This document shows positions 1-5,316 of a stretch of 5,546 bases of DNA, piece after piece. The notes below the pieces were generated by a model. That model saw nothing but the letters and a program-made list of their open reading frames with translations. It made no database searches and had not been told where the DNA came from. The translations under genes and the position numbers were made by a program. Source of the stretch: Planctomycetaceae bacterium (GTDB taxonomy: Bacteria; Planctomycetota; Planctomycetia; Pirellulales; Thermoguttaceae); contig JAISQH010000638.1 of the NCBI GenBank assembly GCA_031274385.1, positions 1 through 5,546 on the forward strand, given 5' to 3'. Position 1 is the stretch's first letter, and each line of letters opens with the position of its first letter.

Positions 1-34
1 TTGTTACGCAGTCACATGACCGCTCAAAAAACAT

Positions 35-63
35 AGTATAACACTCCAAATCACTTTTTGCAA
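35..63 (-). promoter_or_regulatory. Candidate sigma-70 promoter after pdxJ, reading left
   Basis: On the minus strand, TTGCAA (63-58) and TATACT (40-35) are separated by exactly 17 bases, matching the sigma-70 consensus at 4/6 and 5/6 positions. Transcription would begin near position 28 and leave the window, so it would serve a gene to the left that cannot be seen. An ATG at 34-32 (minus) opens a frame that stays open for 11 codons to the edge, but it overlaps the -10 box and would lie upstream of this start. The promoter and that start codon are therefore alternatives. Confidence 0.4.
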
Positions 64-71
64 AAGATTAG

Positions 72-806
72 TTATTTAGAATTATTTTGAACCGTTCCAA
101 GCAAGCGTTTCATTTCCGCAACCGCTTCCTTGAGACCGGACATCAATGCACGGGAAATAATACTGTGACCAATATTCAACTCCTGCATCTTGGGAATTTC
201 GGCAATTGGTAAAACATTGTGGTATGTTAAACCGTGACCGGCGTGAAGACGGAGTCCGGCGGAAACAATCATCTCCCCAACAGCAAGAATCCGCGCTCGT
301 TCGGCATTGCGTGCCTGATCGTTTTCGGCTAAAGCGTAACGCCCCGTGTGAATCTCAATCGCATCACAACCGGTCGCAATACCAGACTCAATCTGCTGCG
401 GATCAGGATCAAGGAATAAACTAACAACAACACCACAATCCTGAAGACAACGAACCATTTTTTGTACCGTACTTTTTTGACCGGCAACATCAAGACCGCC
501 TTCTGTTGTGATTTCTTCACGCCGTTCAGGAACAAGAGTTGCCTGATCAGGAACCGTTTTGCAGGCAATTTTCACAATCTCCTCAACACAAGCCATTTCA
601 AGATTCAATTTACAACGAACCGTCTCCCGAAGAAGTGCAACATCACGGTCATTAATATGGCGGCGGTCTTCACGGAGATGCACGGTAATTCCGTCCGCCC
701 CGCCAAGCTCCGCCATCACCGCCGCCCAAACCGGATCAGGCTCCACTGTTCGGCGAGCCTGCCGAACCGTCGCAATATGATCAATGTTAACTCCAAGCTC
801 TATCAT
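72..806 (-). CDS. pdxJ: Pyridoxine 5'-phosphate synthase PdxJ
   Basis: PdxJ catalyses the last ring-closing step of the DXP-dependent vitamin B6 pathway. It condenses 1-deoxy-D-xylulose 5-phosphate with 3-amino-2-oxopropyl phosphate (the PdxA product) to give pyridoxine 5'-phosphate, in the cytoplasm as a TIM-barrel oligomer. The 244-residue length is normal for the family and both ends are complete. Family signatures run in order: GVNIDHIATVRQAR (5-18), ADGITVHLREDRRHI (37-51), NLEMA (68-72), LVPERREEITTEGGLDVAGQ (91-110), VSLFLDPD (128-135), EIHTGRYA (151-158), AGHGLTYHNV (189-198) and LNIGHSII (about 209-216). H43, R45, E70, E151 and H191 match the catalytic and phosphate-binding positions of the E. 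coli enzyme, where numbering is two higher. The ATG at 806 gives the usual N terminus. It has no Shine-Dalgarno and is preceded by a C/A-rich heptamer array. The gene is transcribed away from the rest of the window, and no other B6 gene is visible. Confidence 0.98.
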   Translation of the reverse strand: MIELGVNIDHIATVRQARRTVEPDPVWAAVMAELGGADGITVHLREDRRHINDRDVALLRETVRCKLNLEMACVEEIVKIACKTVPDQATLVPERREEITTEGGLDVAGQKSTVQKMVRCLQDCGVVVSLFLDPDPQQIESGIATGCDAIEIHTGRYALAENDQARNAERARILAVGEMIVSAGLRLHAGHGLTYHNVLPIAEIPKMQELNIGHSIISRALMSGLKEAVAEMKRLLGTVQNNSK

Positions 807-812
807 TGTTGT

Positions 813-854
813 GGTTTGTGATTTGGGATTTGTGGTTTGGGGTTTGTGGTTTGC
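813..854. repeat. Six-copy heptamer array just upstream of pdxJ
   Basis: Six 7-bp units run without a break: GGTTTGT, GATTTGG, GATTTGT, GGTTTGG, GGTTTGT, GGTTTGC. The array begins 7 bases from the pdxJ start codon (806). In the pdxJ direction it reads as C/A-rich sequence of the type CCACAAACCCCAAACC, so it would form an unstructured, G-free leader in the message. The opposite strand is G-rich, with GGG at 825-827, GGGG at 839-842 and GGG at 855-857. The array probably arose by slippage. Whether it matters for translation is inference. Confidence 0.85.
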
Positions 855-875
855 GGGAAGTCAACCGCTTGCGTC

Positions 876-904
876 ATTTTAACTATTCACTATTTAGTTA
901 ATAA
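876..904 (-). promoter_or_regulatory. Weak candidate promoter for pdxJ
   Basis: On the minus strand, TTATTA (904-899) and TAAAAT (881-876) are 17 bases apart. The -10 box is good but the -35 box is poor. A start near 870 would give pdxJ a leader of about 65 bases containing the whole heptamer array. The -35 box lies inside the palindrome at 894-915, so a protein bound there would affect this promoter. The surrounding DNA is AT-rich, so a chance match is quite possible. Confidence 0.25.
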
Positions 905-915
905 CTATTAACTAA
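894..915. promoter_or_regulatory. 22-bp interrupted palindrome, possible operator
   Basis: TTAGTTAATA (894-903) and TATTAACTAA (906-915) are exact inverse complements around a 2-bp centre (AC). The palindrome ends 9 bp before the -35 box of the plus-strand promoter (925) and lies between the divergent genes. That is where a dimeric regulator controlling one or both directions would be expected. Imperfect direct copies of AACTATTCAC flank it (881-890 and 910-920). No regulator gene is present to pair with it, and its AT-rich composition lowers its significance. Confidence 0.45.
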
Positions 916-924
916 TTCACTGTC

Positions 925-953
925 TTGACAATGTTGTTTGTTTTCGTCATAAT
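925..953 (+). promoter_or_regulatory. Near-consensus sigma-70 promoter for the 1130-3121 pair
   Basis: A perfect -35 TTGACA (925-930) is followed after exactly 17 bases by CATAAT (948-953), a 5/6 match to the -10 consensus. A second CATAAT lies at 955-960 but with an unsuitable 24-base spacer. Predicted initiation is near 960, giving a leader of about 170 nucleotides before the ATG at 1130. The leader contains an 11-bp triplicate, a possible small ORF and the 13-bp tandem array. This is the best promoter match in the window. Confidence 0.65.
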
Positions 954-962
954 CCATAATCG

Positions 963-995
963 TTTTATGGACATTTTATGAACATTTCATGGACA
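963..995. repeat. Three 11-bp direct repeats (TTT[TC]ATG[GA]ACA)
   Basis: TTTTATGGACA (963-973), TTTTATGAACA (974-984) and TTTCATGGACA (985-995) are contiguous and differ at single positions. Each unit contains an ATG, in three different frames. They fall at the very start of the predicted transcript from the 925 promoter. Confidence 0.8.
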
Positions 996-1058
996 ATGCG
1001 GCATTATGTCATTTTTTTATTAATTGTCAACGGCTTGGTTAATGGCTTCGTCAATTGA
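978..1058 (+). CDS. Possible 26-residue hydrophobic small ORF in the leader
   Basis: An ATG at 978 opens 26 codons ending at TGA 1056-1058. The peptide starts MNISWTMRHYVIFLLIVNG and continues LVNGFVN. It has a hydrophobic stretch (about residues 10-19) long enough for a short membrane segment, and a repetitive VNGLVNGFVN end encoded by the first units of the tandem array. It begins about 18 bases after the predicted transcription start of the 925 promoter and has no Shine-Dalgarno, like every other gene here. It could be a leader peptide affecting the 1130 gene, a tiny membrane protein, or a chance frame. Only position and hydrophobicity support it. A second frame from ATG 989 (17 codons, ending 1042) overlaps it. 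Confidence 0.22.
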   Translation: MNISWTMRHYVIFLLIVNGLVNGFVN

Positions 1059-1116
1059 TTTGGTCAATTGATTTGGTTAATTGATTTGGTTAATTGATTT
1101 TGGTTAATTGATTTGG
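1027..1116. repeat. 13-bp tandem repeat array in the leader of the 1130 gene
   Basis: Five near-identical units of T[C/T]AATTGATTTGG occupy 1051-1063, 1064-1076, 1077-1089, 1090-1103 (one extra T) and 1104-1116. Two diverged 12-bp units precede them: TCAACGGCTTGG (1027-1038) and TTAATGGCTTCG (1039-1050). The first two full units contain the 8-bp palindrome TCAATTGA; the others have TTAATTGA. The array ends 13 bases before the ATG at 1130, in the transcribed leader if the 925 promoter is right. The gradient from diverged to uniform units suggests slippage expansion, so copy number may vary between strains. Confidence 0.9.
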
Positions 1117-1129
1117 TCAGTAAAATTCA

Positions 1130-1618
1130 ATGAGTAAGCGAAATAGACGACAGTTGCAATACTTACTTGGAGGCGGAACAATTTTGTTGTTGTTCTTGCT
1201 TCTTATTCCTTCGATTCCGGTTCATCAGGCAGGCGCCCAACCTGCGTCAGGTGATTCCTACAAAGAGTTAGATGATAAAATCAAAACGTTTTTCGATACA
1301 CTCCTAAGCGGAAACACAACAAACGCTTTTGAAAATTTACTCCTTCAAAGTCCGCTTGGCTCCTCCTCCGCTCCGGTAGCGGAAGTGCGAACCAAATTGG
1401 ATGAAACAAAAAAACAAGTCGGCGATTTCCACGCTTACGAATTTTACCAAGCCAAACCAGTGGGCAAAGATATTGTTTTGATTCGATACATTTTGAAATG
1501 CGAATACTATCCGGTTATCTGGACTTTTACTTTTTACCGCAAACCGTCTCTGCAAGGTTCAACAGGCGCCCCATGGCAACTCGTTGAAATGCGTTTCGAT
1601 TCCAACCTCGATATTTAA
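1130..1618 (+). CDS. Small exported protein, possible NTF2-like fold
   Basis: I do not recognise a named family. The 162-residue protein has a classic export signal: basic SKRNRR (2-7), a hydrophobic core from about 11 to 31, and an AGA site at 34-36 that would free a mature protein starting near Q37. There is no lipobox cysteine. The mature part begins with an amphipathic helix (YKELDDKIKTFFDTLLSGN, about 43-61), then a Ser/Ala-rich loop. It ends with alternating strands including DIVLIRYILKCEYYP and WTFTFYRK, then WQLVEMRFDSNLD. A helix followed by a curved sheet with a 'W-x-L-V-x-x-x-F' end resembles NTF2/SnoaL-like or DUF3887-type domains, but this is a resemblance only. The ATG at 1130 is the only start: an in-frame TAA lies at 1121-1123. 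There is no Shine-Dalgarno. It lies 30 bp before the GspL-like gene and is probably co-transcribed, suggesting a shared envelope role. Confidence 0.85.
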   Translation: MSKRNRRQLQYLLGGGTILLLFLLLIPSIPVHQAGAQPASGDSYKELDDKIKTFFDTLLSGNTTNAFENLLLQSPLGSSSAPVAEVRTKLDETKKQVGDFHAYEFYQAKPVGKDIVLIRYILKCEYYPVIWTFTFYRKPSLQGSTGAPWQLVEMRFDSNLDI

Positions 1619-1637
1619 ATAACGCTTATCCGTTATT
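1618..1637 (+). other. Small hairpin between the 1130 and 1649 genes
   Basis: AATAACG (1618-1624) pairs perfectly with CGTTATT (1631-1637) around the loop CTTATC. It begins at the last base of the 1130-gene stop codon and ends 11 bases before the ATG at 1649. No T-run follows, so it does not look like a terminator. It could influence coupling between the two genes or message stability. The stem is short and AT-rich. Confidence 0.4.
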
Positions 1638-1648
1638 GATCACGATTC

Positions 1649-3121
1649 ATGCGTTTTTTGGCAATCGACTGGAGCGACACCGAATGTCGTTATTTACTTG
1701 CTTCCTTGCAGCGCGGCGGGGGGATAACGGTTCAAAAATCGGGAGTTGCTGTTCTCGAAACCGCTTCGGTGAAAAAAAGCGATACGGAAAAAATATCGAA
1801 ATCAAATGATCTTTCGGGTCTGATTTCAGGACTCCGCAACATTCTCAAAGAAGAACGAATCGGTTCTTGTCCATTGTTGTTATGCCTTGACCGCAGCAAA
1901 ATCGAATTACTTTATCAAACGCTTCCGCCATGTCGGGAAGCGGAGATTCCGGTTTTATTGAAGAATCAGGTTTTGCGGGAGTTATCCGGTTTTTCCGATC
2001 ATGATCCGCTTGATTATTTGGTTCTTGGCAACGAGACGGAAGAAAGCCGCCGGATTTTAGCGGCAACCATTCCGCTTTCGTATCGGCAATTACTGGTTCG
2101 TTCGTTTCGATCCGCCGGTTGTTCGCCGCAACGGATCGGGCTTAAATCTCTTGTTGCCGCCGGATTGATGTTTCATTCCGGGATGGCTCCCGAAGAGTTC
2201 GAACCGGCTTTGGTTGTTCATGTTGTTGAGAACGAAGTCGATCTTATTCTTGTGGAAGGAAAACAGGTTCTTTCGGTTCGTTCGTTTCGATTGCCGGATC
2301 AATTACGGTTCGTAGAGATTGTGGACAGAATTGCTTCGGAGGTGGAACGGACGGTTTTGGTTGGCGACGACAGTATGGCGGGACGTCCCATCAAAAAAGT
2401 CTTTGTATTTGGCAACGAAGATGATTGGAGACCGTTGGTTGAAACGTTAACCGAACACGAGTTGGACGTTTCCGTGATCAATCCGTTTCTGATTCCCGGA
2501 GTTCGTGCGGCTGCCATTCCCGATCAACCGGAATATTTTGCTCCGCTTTTGGGGCTTCTTTTTGAACAGCAAACAGCATCAAAAAACAGTATTGATTTTT
2601 TACATCCGAAGGAAGCTCCCAAACCGCCTAATTATTTTCGGTCAATATTTCTGGCGTTGGTTTTGCTTGGTATTTGCGGTTTCGGAGTTTATTATTGGAA
2701 TCGGGAAGTTGTTCGCGGCATGGAAGAGGAATTGATTCGGGTGAAAGAGGAACATCAAAAGGTTGCCGCTCAACTTCAGCAGACTCAACCCGGTTTCAAT
2801 GTTCTTCGGCAAGCAGGAAACTGGGAATCTCAAAATGTTTTGTGGTTGGACGAATTGCAGTCTCTTTCAATTGTTTTGCCGGGAGAACAGGATTTAGTTG
2901 TTTCGCAAATGTCTTTTTCGATTTTGGAAAACAACGCCCGATTTTCAGGAATTATTCAAATGAGCGGCATGGTACGTGATCCTTCTGTTCTGATGAAACT
3001 CCAAACGGACTTGCAACGTCAAGGCGTGTACATGATGCAGTACCCGGCACCAAGTACCAATCCGGCGGGCGGCGGTTATCCTTGGCTGTTCCGAATTTCA
3101 ATCTATCGGCTGCGCCGCTGA
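1649..3121 (+). CDS. GspL/PilM-PilN-like envelope assembly protein
   Basis: The 490-residue protein has the architecture of GspL or of a PilM-PilN fusion, the inner-membrane platform parts of type II secretion and type IV pili. Residues 1 to about 310 resemble the actin-like ATPase fold of PilM: it opens MRFLAIDWSDTECRYLLASL, and VVHVVENEVD (189-198) followed by a strand and SVRSFRLP sits where PilM has its second nucleotide-binding core. The DxG expected there is replaced, so ATP binding may be lost, as in GspL. One membrane helix follows (about 332-350, SIFLALVLLGICGFGVYYW), then a charged coiled coil (353-378). A periplasmic domain of about 110 residues ends the protein and resembles the ferredoxin-like end of PilN/GspL. 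The ATG at 1649 is the only plausible start, with an in-frame TGA at 1637-1639 and no Shine-Dalgarno. No gspE, gspF, pilN or pseudopilin gene is visible nearby. Fold-level assignment is fairly sure, the exact machine is not. Confidence 0.75.
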   Translation: MRFLAIDWSDTECRYLLASLQRGGGITVQKSGVAVLETASVKKSDTEKISKSNDLSGLISGLRNILKEERIGSCPLLLCLDRSKIELLYQTLPPCREAEIPVLLKNQVLRELSGFSDHDPLDYLVLGNETEESRRILAATIPLSYRQLLVRSFRSAGCSPQRIGLKSLVAAGLMFHSGMAPEEFEPALVVHVVENEVDLILVEGKQVLSVRSFRLPDQLRFVEIVDRIASEVERTVLVGDDSMAGRPIKKVFVFGNEDDWRPLVETLTEHELDVSVINPFLIPGVRAAAIPDQPEYFAPLLGLLFEQQTASKNSIDFLHPKEAPKPPNYFRSIFLALVLLGICGFGVYYWNREVVRGMEEELIRVKEEHQKVAAQLQQTQPGFNVLRQAGNWESQNVLWLDELQSLSIVLPGEQDLVVSQMSFSILENNARFSGIIQMSGMVRDPSVLMKLQTDLQRQGVYMMQYPAPSTNPAGGGYPWLFRISIYRLRR

Positions 3122-3138
3122 TTCCCGAACTCCCCACG

Positions 3139-3170
3139 CTCTGCTTTCGTTTGCACGCAAAGACGCAGAG
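3139..3170 (+). other. Imperfect hairpin after the GspL-like gene
   Basis: CTCTGC (3139-3144) pairs with GCAGAG (3165-3170), and an inner TTTGC (3150-3154) pairs with GCAAA (3157-3161). The structure starts 18 bases after the stop at 3121, where a transcript end is expected. It is followed by AAAAAT and not by a T-run, so it is not a standard intrinsic terminator. It may protect the message 3' end or be a fragment of a dispersed repeat. Confidence 0.35.
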
Positions 3171-3197
3171 AAAAATGAAATCATCAGCAAAATCTTT

Positions 3198-3226
3198 TTG
3201 ACTCCAACGGAGTCAGATAGTAGAGT
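3198..3226 (+). promoter_or_regulatory. Possible promoter for the antiporter gene
   Basis: TTGACT (3198-3203, 5/6) and TAGAGT (3221-3226, 4/6) are 17 bases apart; a better -10, TATAGT (3226-3231), lies 22 bases away. A start near 3235 would give a leader of about 100 nucleotides to the ATG at 3337. The leader holds two copies of AGCAGGATG (3249-3257 and 3269-3277), 20 bp apart. The match is moderate, and the gene could have a different start site. Confidence 0.3.
3199..3215. other. Perfect 7-bp inverted repeat with 3-base loop
   Basis: TGACTCC (3199-3205) and GGAGTCA (3209-3215) flank AAC. A run of T precedes the hairpin (3195-3199) but none follows, so termination on either strand is unlikely. 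It overlaps the -35 box of the possible antiporter promoter, where it could act as an operator. It could equally be part of a dispersed intergenic repeat. Confidence 0.5.
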
Positions 3227-3336
3227 ATAGTTATCCTCTTGTCAGAAAAGCAGGATGATGGTATTCTTAGCAGGATGGTTTTAAGTTCTTAATAGTAAAA
3301 ACATTAGAAGCGGGATTTCTTTTCAATTTTGTTGAT

Positions 3337-5148
3337 ATGGACGAAGTCGGTATTATACATCAACTTTTATTTGACTTGTTGATTATTCTGAGTGCCGGAT
3401 TTATTGCCGGAACCGTTTGCCGGCGTTTGCATTTACCGATGGTGGTCGGTTATCTGCTTATCGGCGCAGTGATTGGCAGCGGAATGCTCGGTCTTCTCAC
3501 AACAAAATCCACCGAAGTCAAAGAACAACCCAATATTCCCAATATTAATGTCAACACCGCACCCGAATCAACCAATGATTTGAGACTTCAAAAAGACCCG
3601 CGATTGGAAGAAACCGAACAAGAATTAGAACACCTTGCAAGCGAAATCCAAGCAGAGGAAGTTGAACACAAAGTTCTCGACCAATTCGCCCATCTCGGAG
3701 CCAATTTGTTGCTGTTTGCCATTGGTCTTCATTTTTCACCGTCCGAATTGGCAAAACTTTGGCGTTTTTTTCTTGTGGGCGGTTCGATCCAGATGCTCGG
3801 CATCATTATTCCGCTCACGCTGTTTGTTCCGATGATCGGCGGCGATTGGAAAATCGGTCTTGTTCTTGGTGCCGCCGTTTCACTGAGTTCAACAGTTCTC
3901 GTGTTCAAATCGCTCGAAGATATGGGGCAAGTCGGTTCGCTTCACGGAGTCCGCGCTGTTGCCATTTTGCTTTTCCAAGATGTTGCGGTTGTTCCGCTTT
4001 TGGTACTGGTCGGTCTGATGGCGGCTCTCGCCTCCGGCTCCAACGAAGGAGGCGGTACGCTCGCCCAACTCGTTTCGCTCGGACTTGGTTCGACCGCTTT
4101 TATTATTTTTGTTGTATTTGTCCGGTTTGTGTTCTGTAAATACGGTGTGCCTTTTTTGCTTGGATTACAAAGCGTTGAAATTATTGTTCTTTTTACAATG
4201 TTCCTTTTGCTTGCTGTTTCCGGTGCGGCAGTCAGTCTCCAATTGCCGGGAACAATGGGAACCTTGGCGGCGGGCGTTATTTTGAGCGAAACGCGGCTTA
4301 CCAATCAGATTACGGCGGTAACCGTCGCCATGCGCGAAACGTTTTCGGCAATCTTTTTCGTTTCACTTGGTGCGCTGTTTGATCCTTCCATTCTGTTCAC
4401 AACACCGATTTTGACACTCGGAGCCTTACTTGGTTGTCTGGCAGTCAAAACGTTGGCAGCAGGAATTGCTTTTCGGGTTTTGGGACTTCCCTGGATCGCG
4501 GCTCTCGGAATGGGACTCGGTCTCTCACAATTAGGCGAACTCTCATTCGTCTTGCTTTCGCAAGGTGTGGCGTCGGGATTGTTTGATTACGAGACCTATC
4601 AACGGATTCTTTTCGTTGCGCTGACATCCATCATTTTAACGCCGTTGTTTCTGAAAATTGCGTTACGCTTCACACCGGAACATCACGCGGTTCATGGCGG
4701 TGAGGAAGAACATGTCGTCATGTTTCCCGAAGACGCGTCGAAAAAAGCCATTGTTGTCGGGCTTGGTCCGATCGGAGGACGTATCGTTACGTTTTTGGAA
4801 ACAACCGGTTTTGAAGTCGGTTTGATTGATATGAATCCGGTCAATTTACATCCGTATGCCCAACACGGTTTTCGCACGATTTCCGGTAACGCCGCCGATG
4901 ATTATGTGTTACGGCTTGCGGAAGTTCGGCTTGTTACGCTGGTTGCCATCGCGGTGCCGGACGATCTTTTCGCCGAAGAAATTGTCGAAGCAGTGCGTAA
5001 AATGAACGACCATTGCATTATTTTGGCTCGTTGCCGTTACACCGGCAATATCGCCAAACTCGAACAACTCGGTGCCAATCTGGTACTTTGCGGCGAAGCC
5101 GAACTCGCCAACGCCGCCGTCCGAACCCTAAGAAAACTGTTGCGATAA
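3337..5148 (+). CDS. KefB-type cation:proton antiporter with RCK domain (CPA2)
   Basis: This 603-residue inner-membrane protein belongs to the CPA2 monovalent cation:proton antiporters, as do KefB/KefC, and probably exchanges K+ or Na+ for H+. About 12-13 hydrophobic helices span residues 8-445. Family marks include the TM2 stretch MVVGYLLIGAVIG (35-47), LLLFAIGLHFSPSEL (124-138), SLSSTVLVFKSLEDMG, the proton-site motif LLFQDVAVVPLL with D215, GTMGTLAAGVILSE, and LSQLGELSFVLL. A C-terminal TrkA-N/RCK domain (about 469-603) has the Rossmann loop GLGPIG (475-480) and D498 to hold NAD ribose, so the channel is likely gated by nucleotide. The usual GDA of that domain is GNA here. Residues about 56-112, between helices 2 and 3, form a hydrophilic, Glu-rich insertion that most relatives lack. 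The protein ends soon after the Rossmann fold, without an RCK-C domain. The ATG at 3337 gives a family-like N terminus and has no Shine-Dalgarno. I give no kef symbol because the ion and partners are unknown. Confidence 0.92.
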   Translation: MDEVGIIHQLLFDLLIILSAGFIAGTVCRRLHLPMVVGYLLIGAVIGSGMLGLLTTKSTEVKEQPNIPNINVNTAPESTNDLRLQKDPRLEETEQELEHLASEIQAEEVEHKVLDQFAHLGANLLLFAIGLHFSPSELAKLWRFFLVGGSIQMLGIIIPLTLFVPMIGGDWKIGLVLGAAVSLSSTVLVFKSLEDMGQVGSLHGVRAVAILLFQDVAVVPLLVLVGLMAALASGSNEGGGTLAQLVSLGLGSTAFIIFVVFVRFVFCKYGVPFLLGLQSVEIIVLFTMFLLLAVSGAAVSLQLPGTMGTLAAGVILSETRLTNQITAVTVAMRETFSAIFFVSLGALFDPSILFTTPILTLGALLGCLAVKTLAAGIAFRVLGLPWIAALGMGLGLSQLGELSFVLLSQGVASGLFDYETYQRILFVALTSIILTPLFLKIALRFTPEHHAVHGGEEEHVVMFPEDASKKAIVVGLGPIGGRIVTFLETTGFEVGLIDMNPVNLHPYAQHGFRTISGNAADDYVLRLAEVRLVTLVAIAVPDDLFAEEIVEAVRKMNDHCIILARCRYTGNIAKLEQLGANLVLCGEAELANAAVRTLRKLLR

Positions 5149-5195
5149 AACAGTAAAATAAAAATAACTGATTGTTTCTATCATAGCGTTAGCGA

Positions 5196-5211
5196 CGGGG
5201 GCTTGCCCCCG
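5196..5211 (+). other. GC-rich hairpin after the antiporter gene
   Basis: CGGGGGC (5196-5202) pairs perfectly with GCCCCCG (5205-5211) around TT, 48 bases after the stop at 5148. It is the strongest hairpin in the window and probably stalls transcription or protects the message end. GAAAT follows, not a T-run, so a standard intrinsic terminator is not supported. It is also the left arm of the larger inverted repeat. Confidence 0.6.
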
Positions 5212-5316
5212 AAATAGGAATCGACGCGGGCTTTCCCCTTAAATTGATTGCGGACGAAATTGATTGATAACGGACGCAAGCGTACGAAATGAATCAATCA
5301 TTTCGGGGGCAAGCCC
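5196..5316. repeat. Nested inverted-repeat element, REP/MITE-like
   Basis: The 17-base arms GGGCTTGCCCCCGAAAT (5199-5215) and ATTTCGGGGGCAAGCCC (5300-5316) are exact inverse complements enclosing 84 bases. Inside are a decayed third copy of the arm core (CGCGGGCTTTCCCC, 5226-5238), two direct copies of AAATTGATTG (5241-5250 and 5257-5266), and TGATTGAT (5261-5268) inverted against ATCAATCA (5293-5300). There is no transposase ORF. The organisation suits a non-autonomous dispersed intergenic element or a pair of REP units. Whether it recurs elsewhere in the genome cannot be seen here. Confidence 0.6.

Noticed and set aside
54..66. CTTTT-TGC-AAAAG hairpin as the pdxJ terminator
   Set aside because: The stem is five A/T-dominated pairs with no T-run after it on the minus strand, too weak to call.
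462..821. 119-codon plus-strand frame opposite pdxJ
   Set aside because: It lies wholly antisense to a strongly conserved gene, has no family signature, and is explained by pdxJ codon structure.
1027..1116. CRISPR array
   Set aside because: The units are 12-14 bp and abut with no spacers between them. This is a simple tandem repeat.
3942..4304. 120-codon minus-strand frame inside the antiporter gene
   Set aside because: It is antisense to conserved membrane helices, and its Ser/Thr/Pro-rich composition is typical of a shadow frame.
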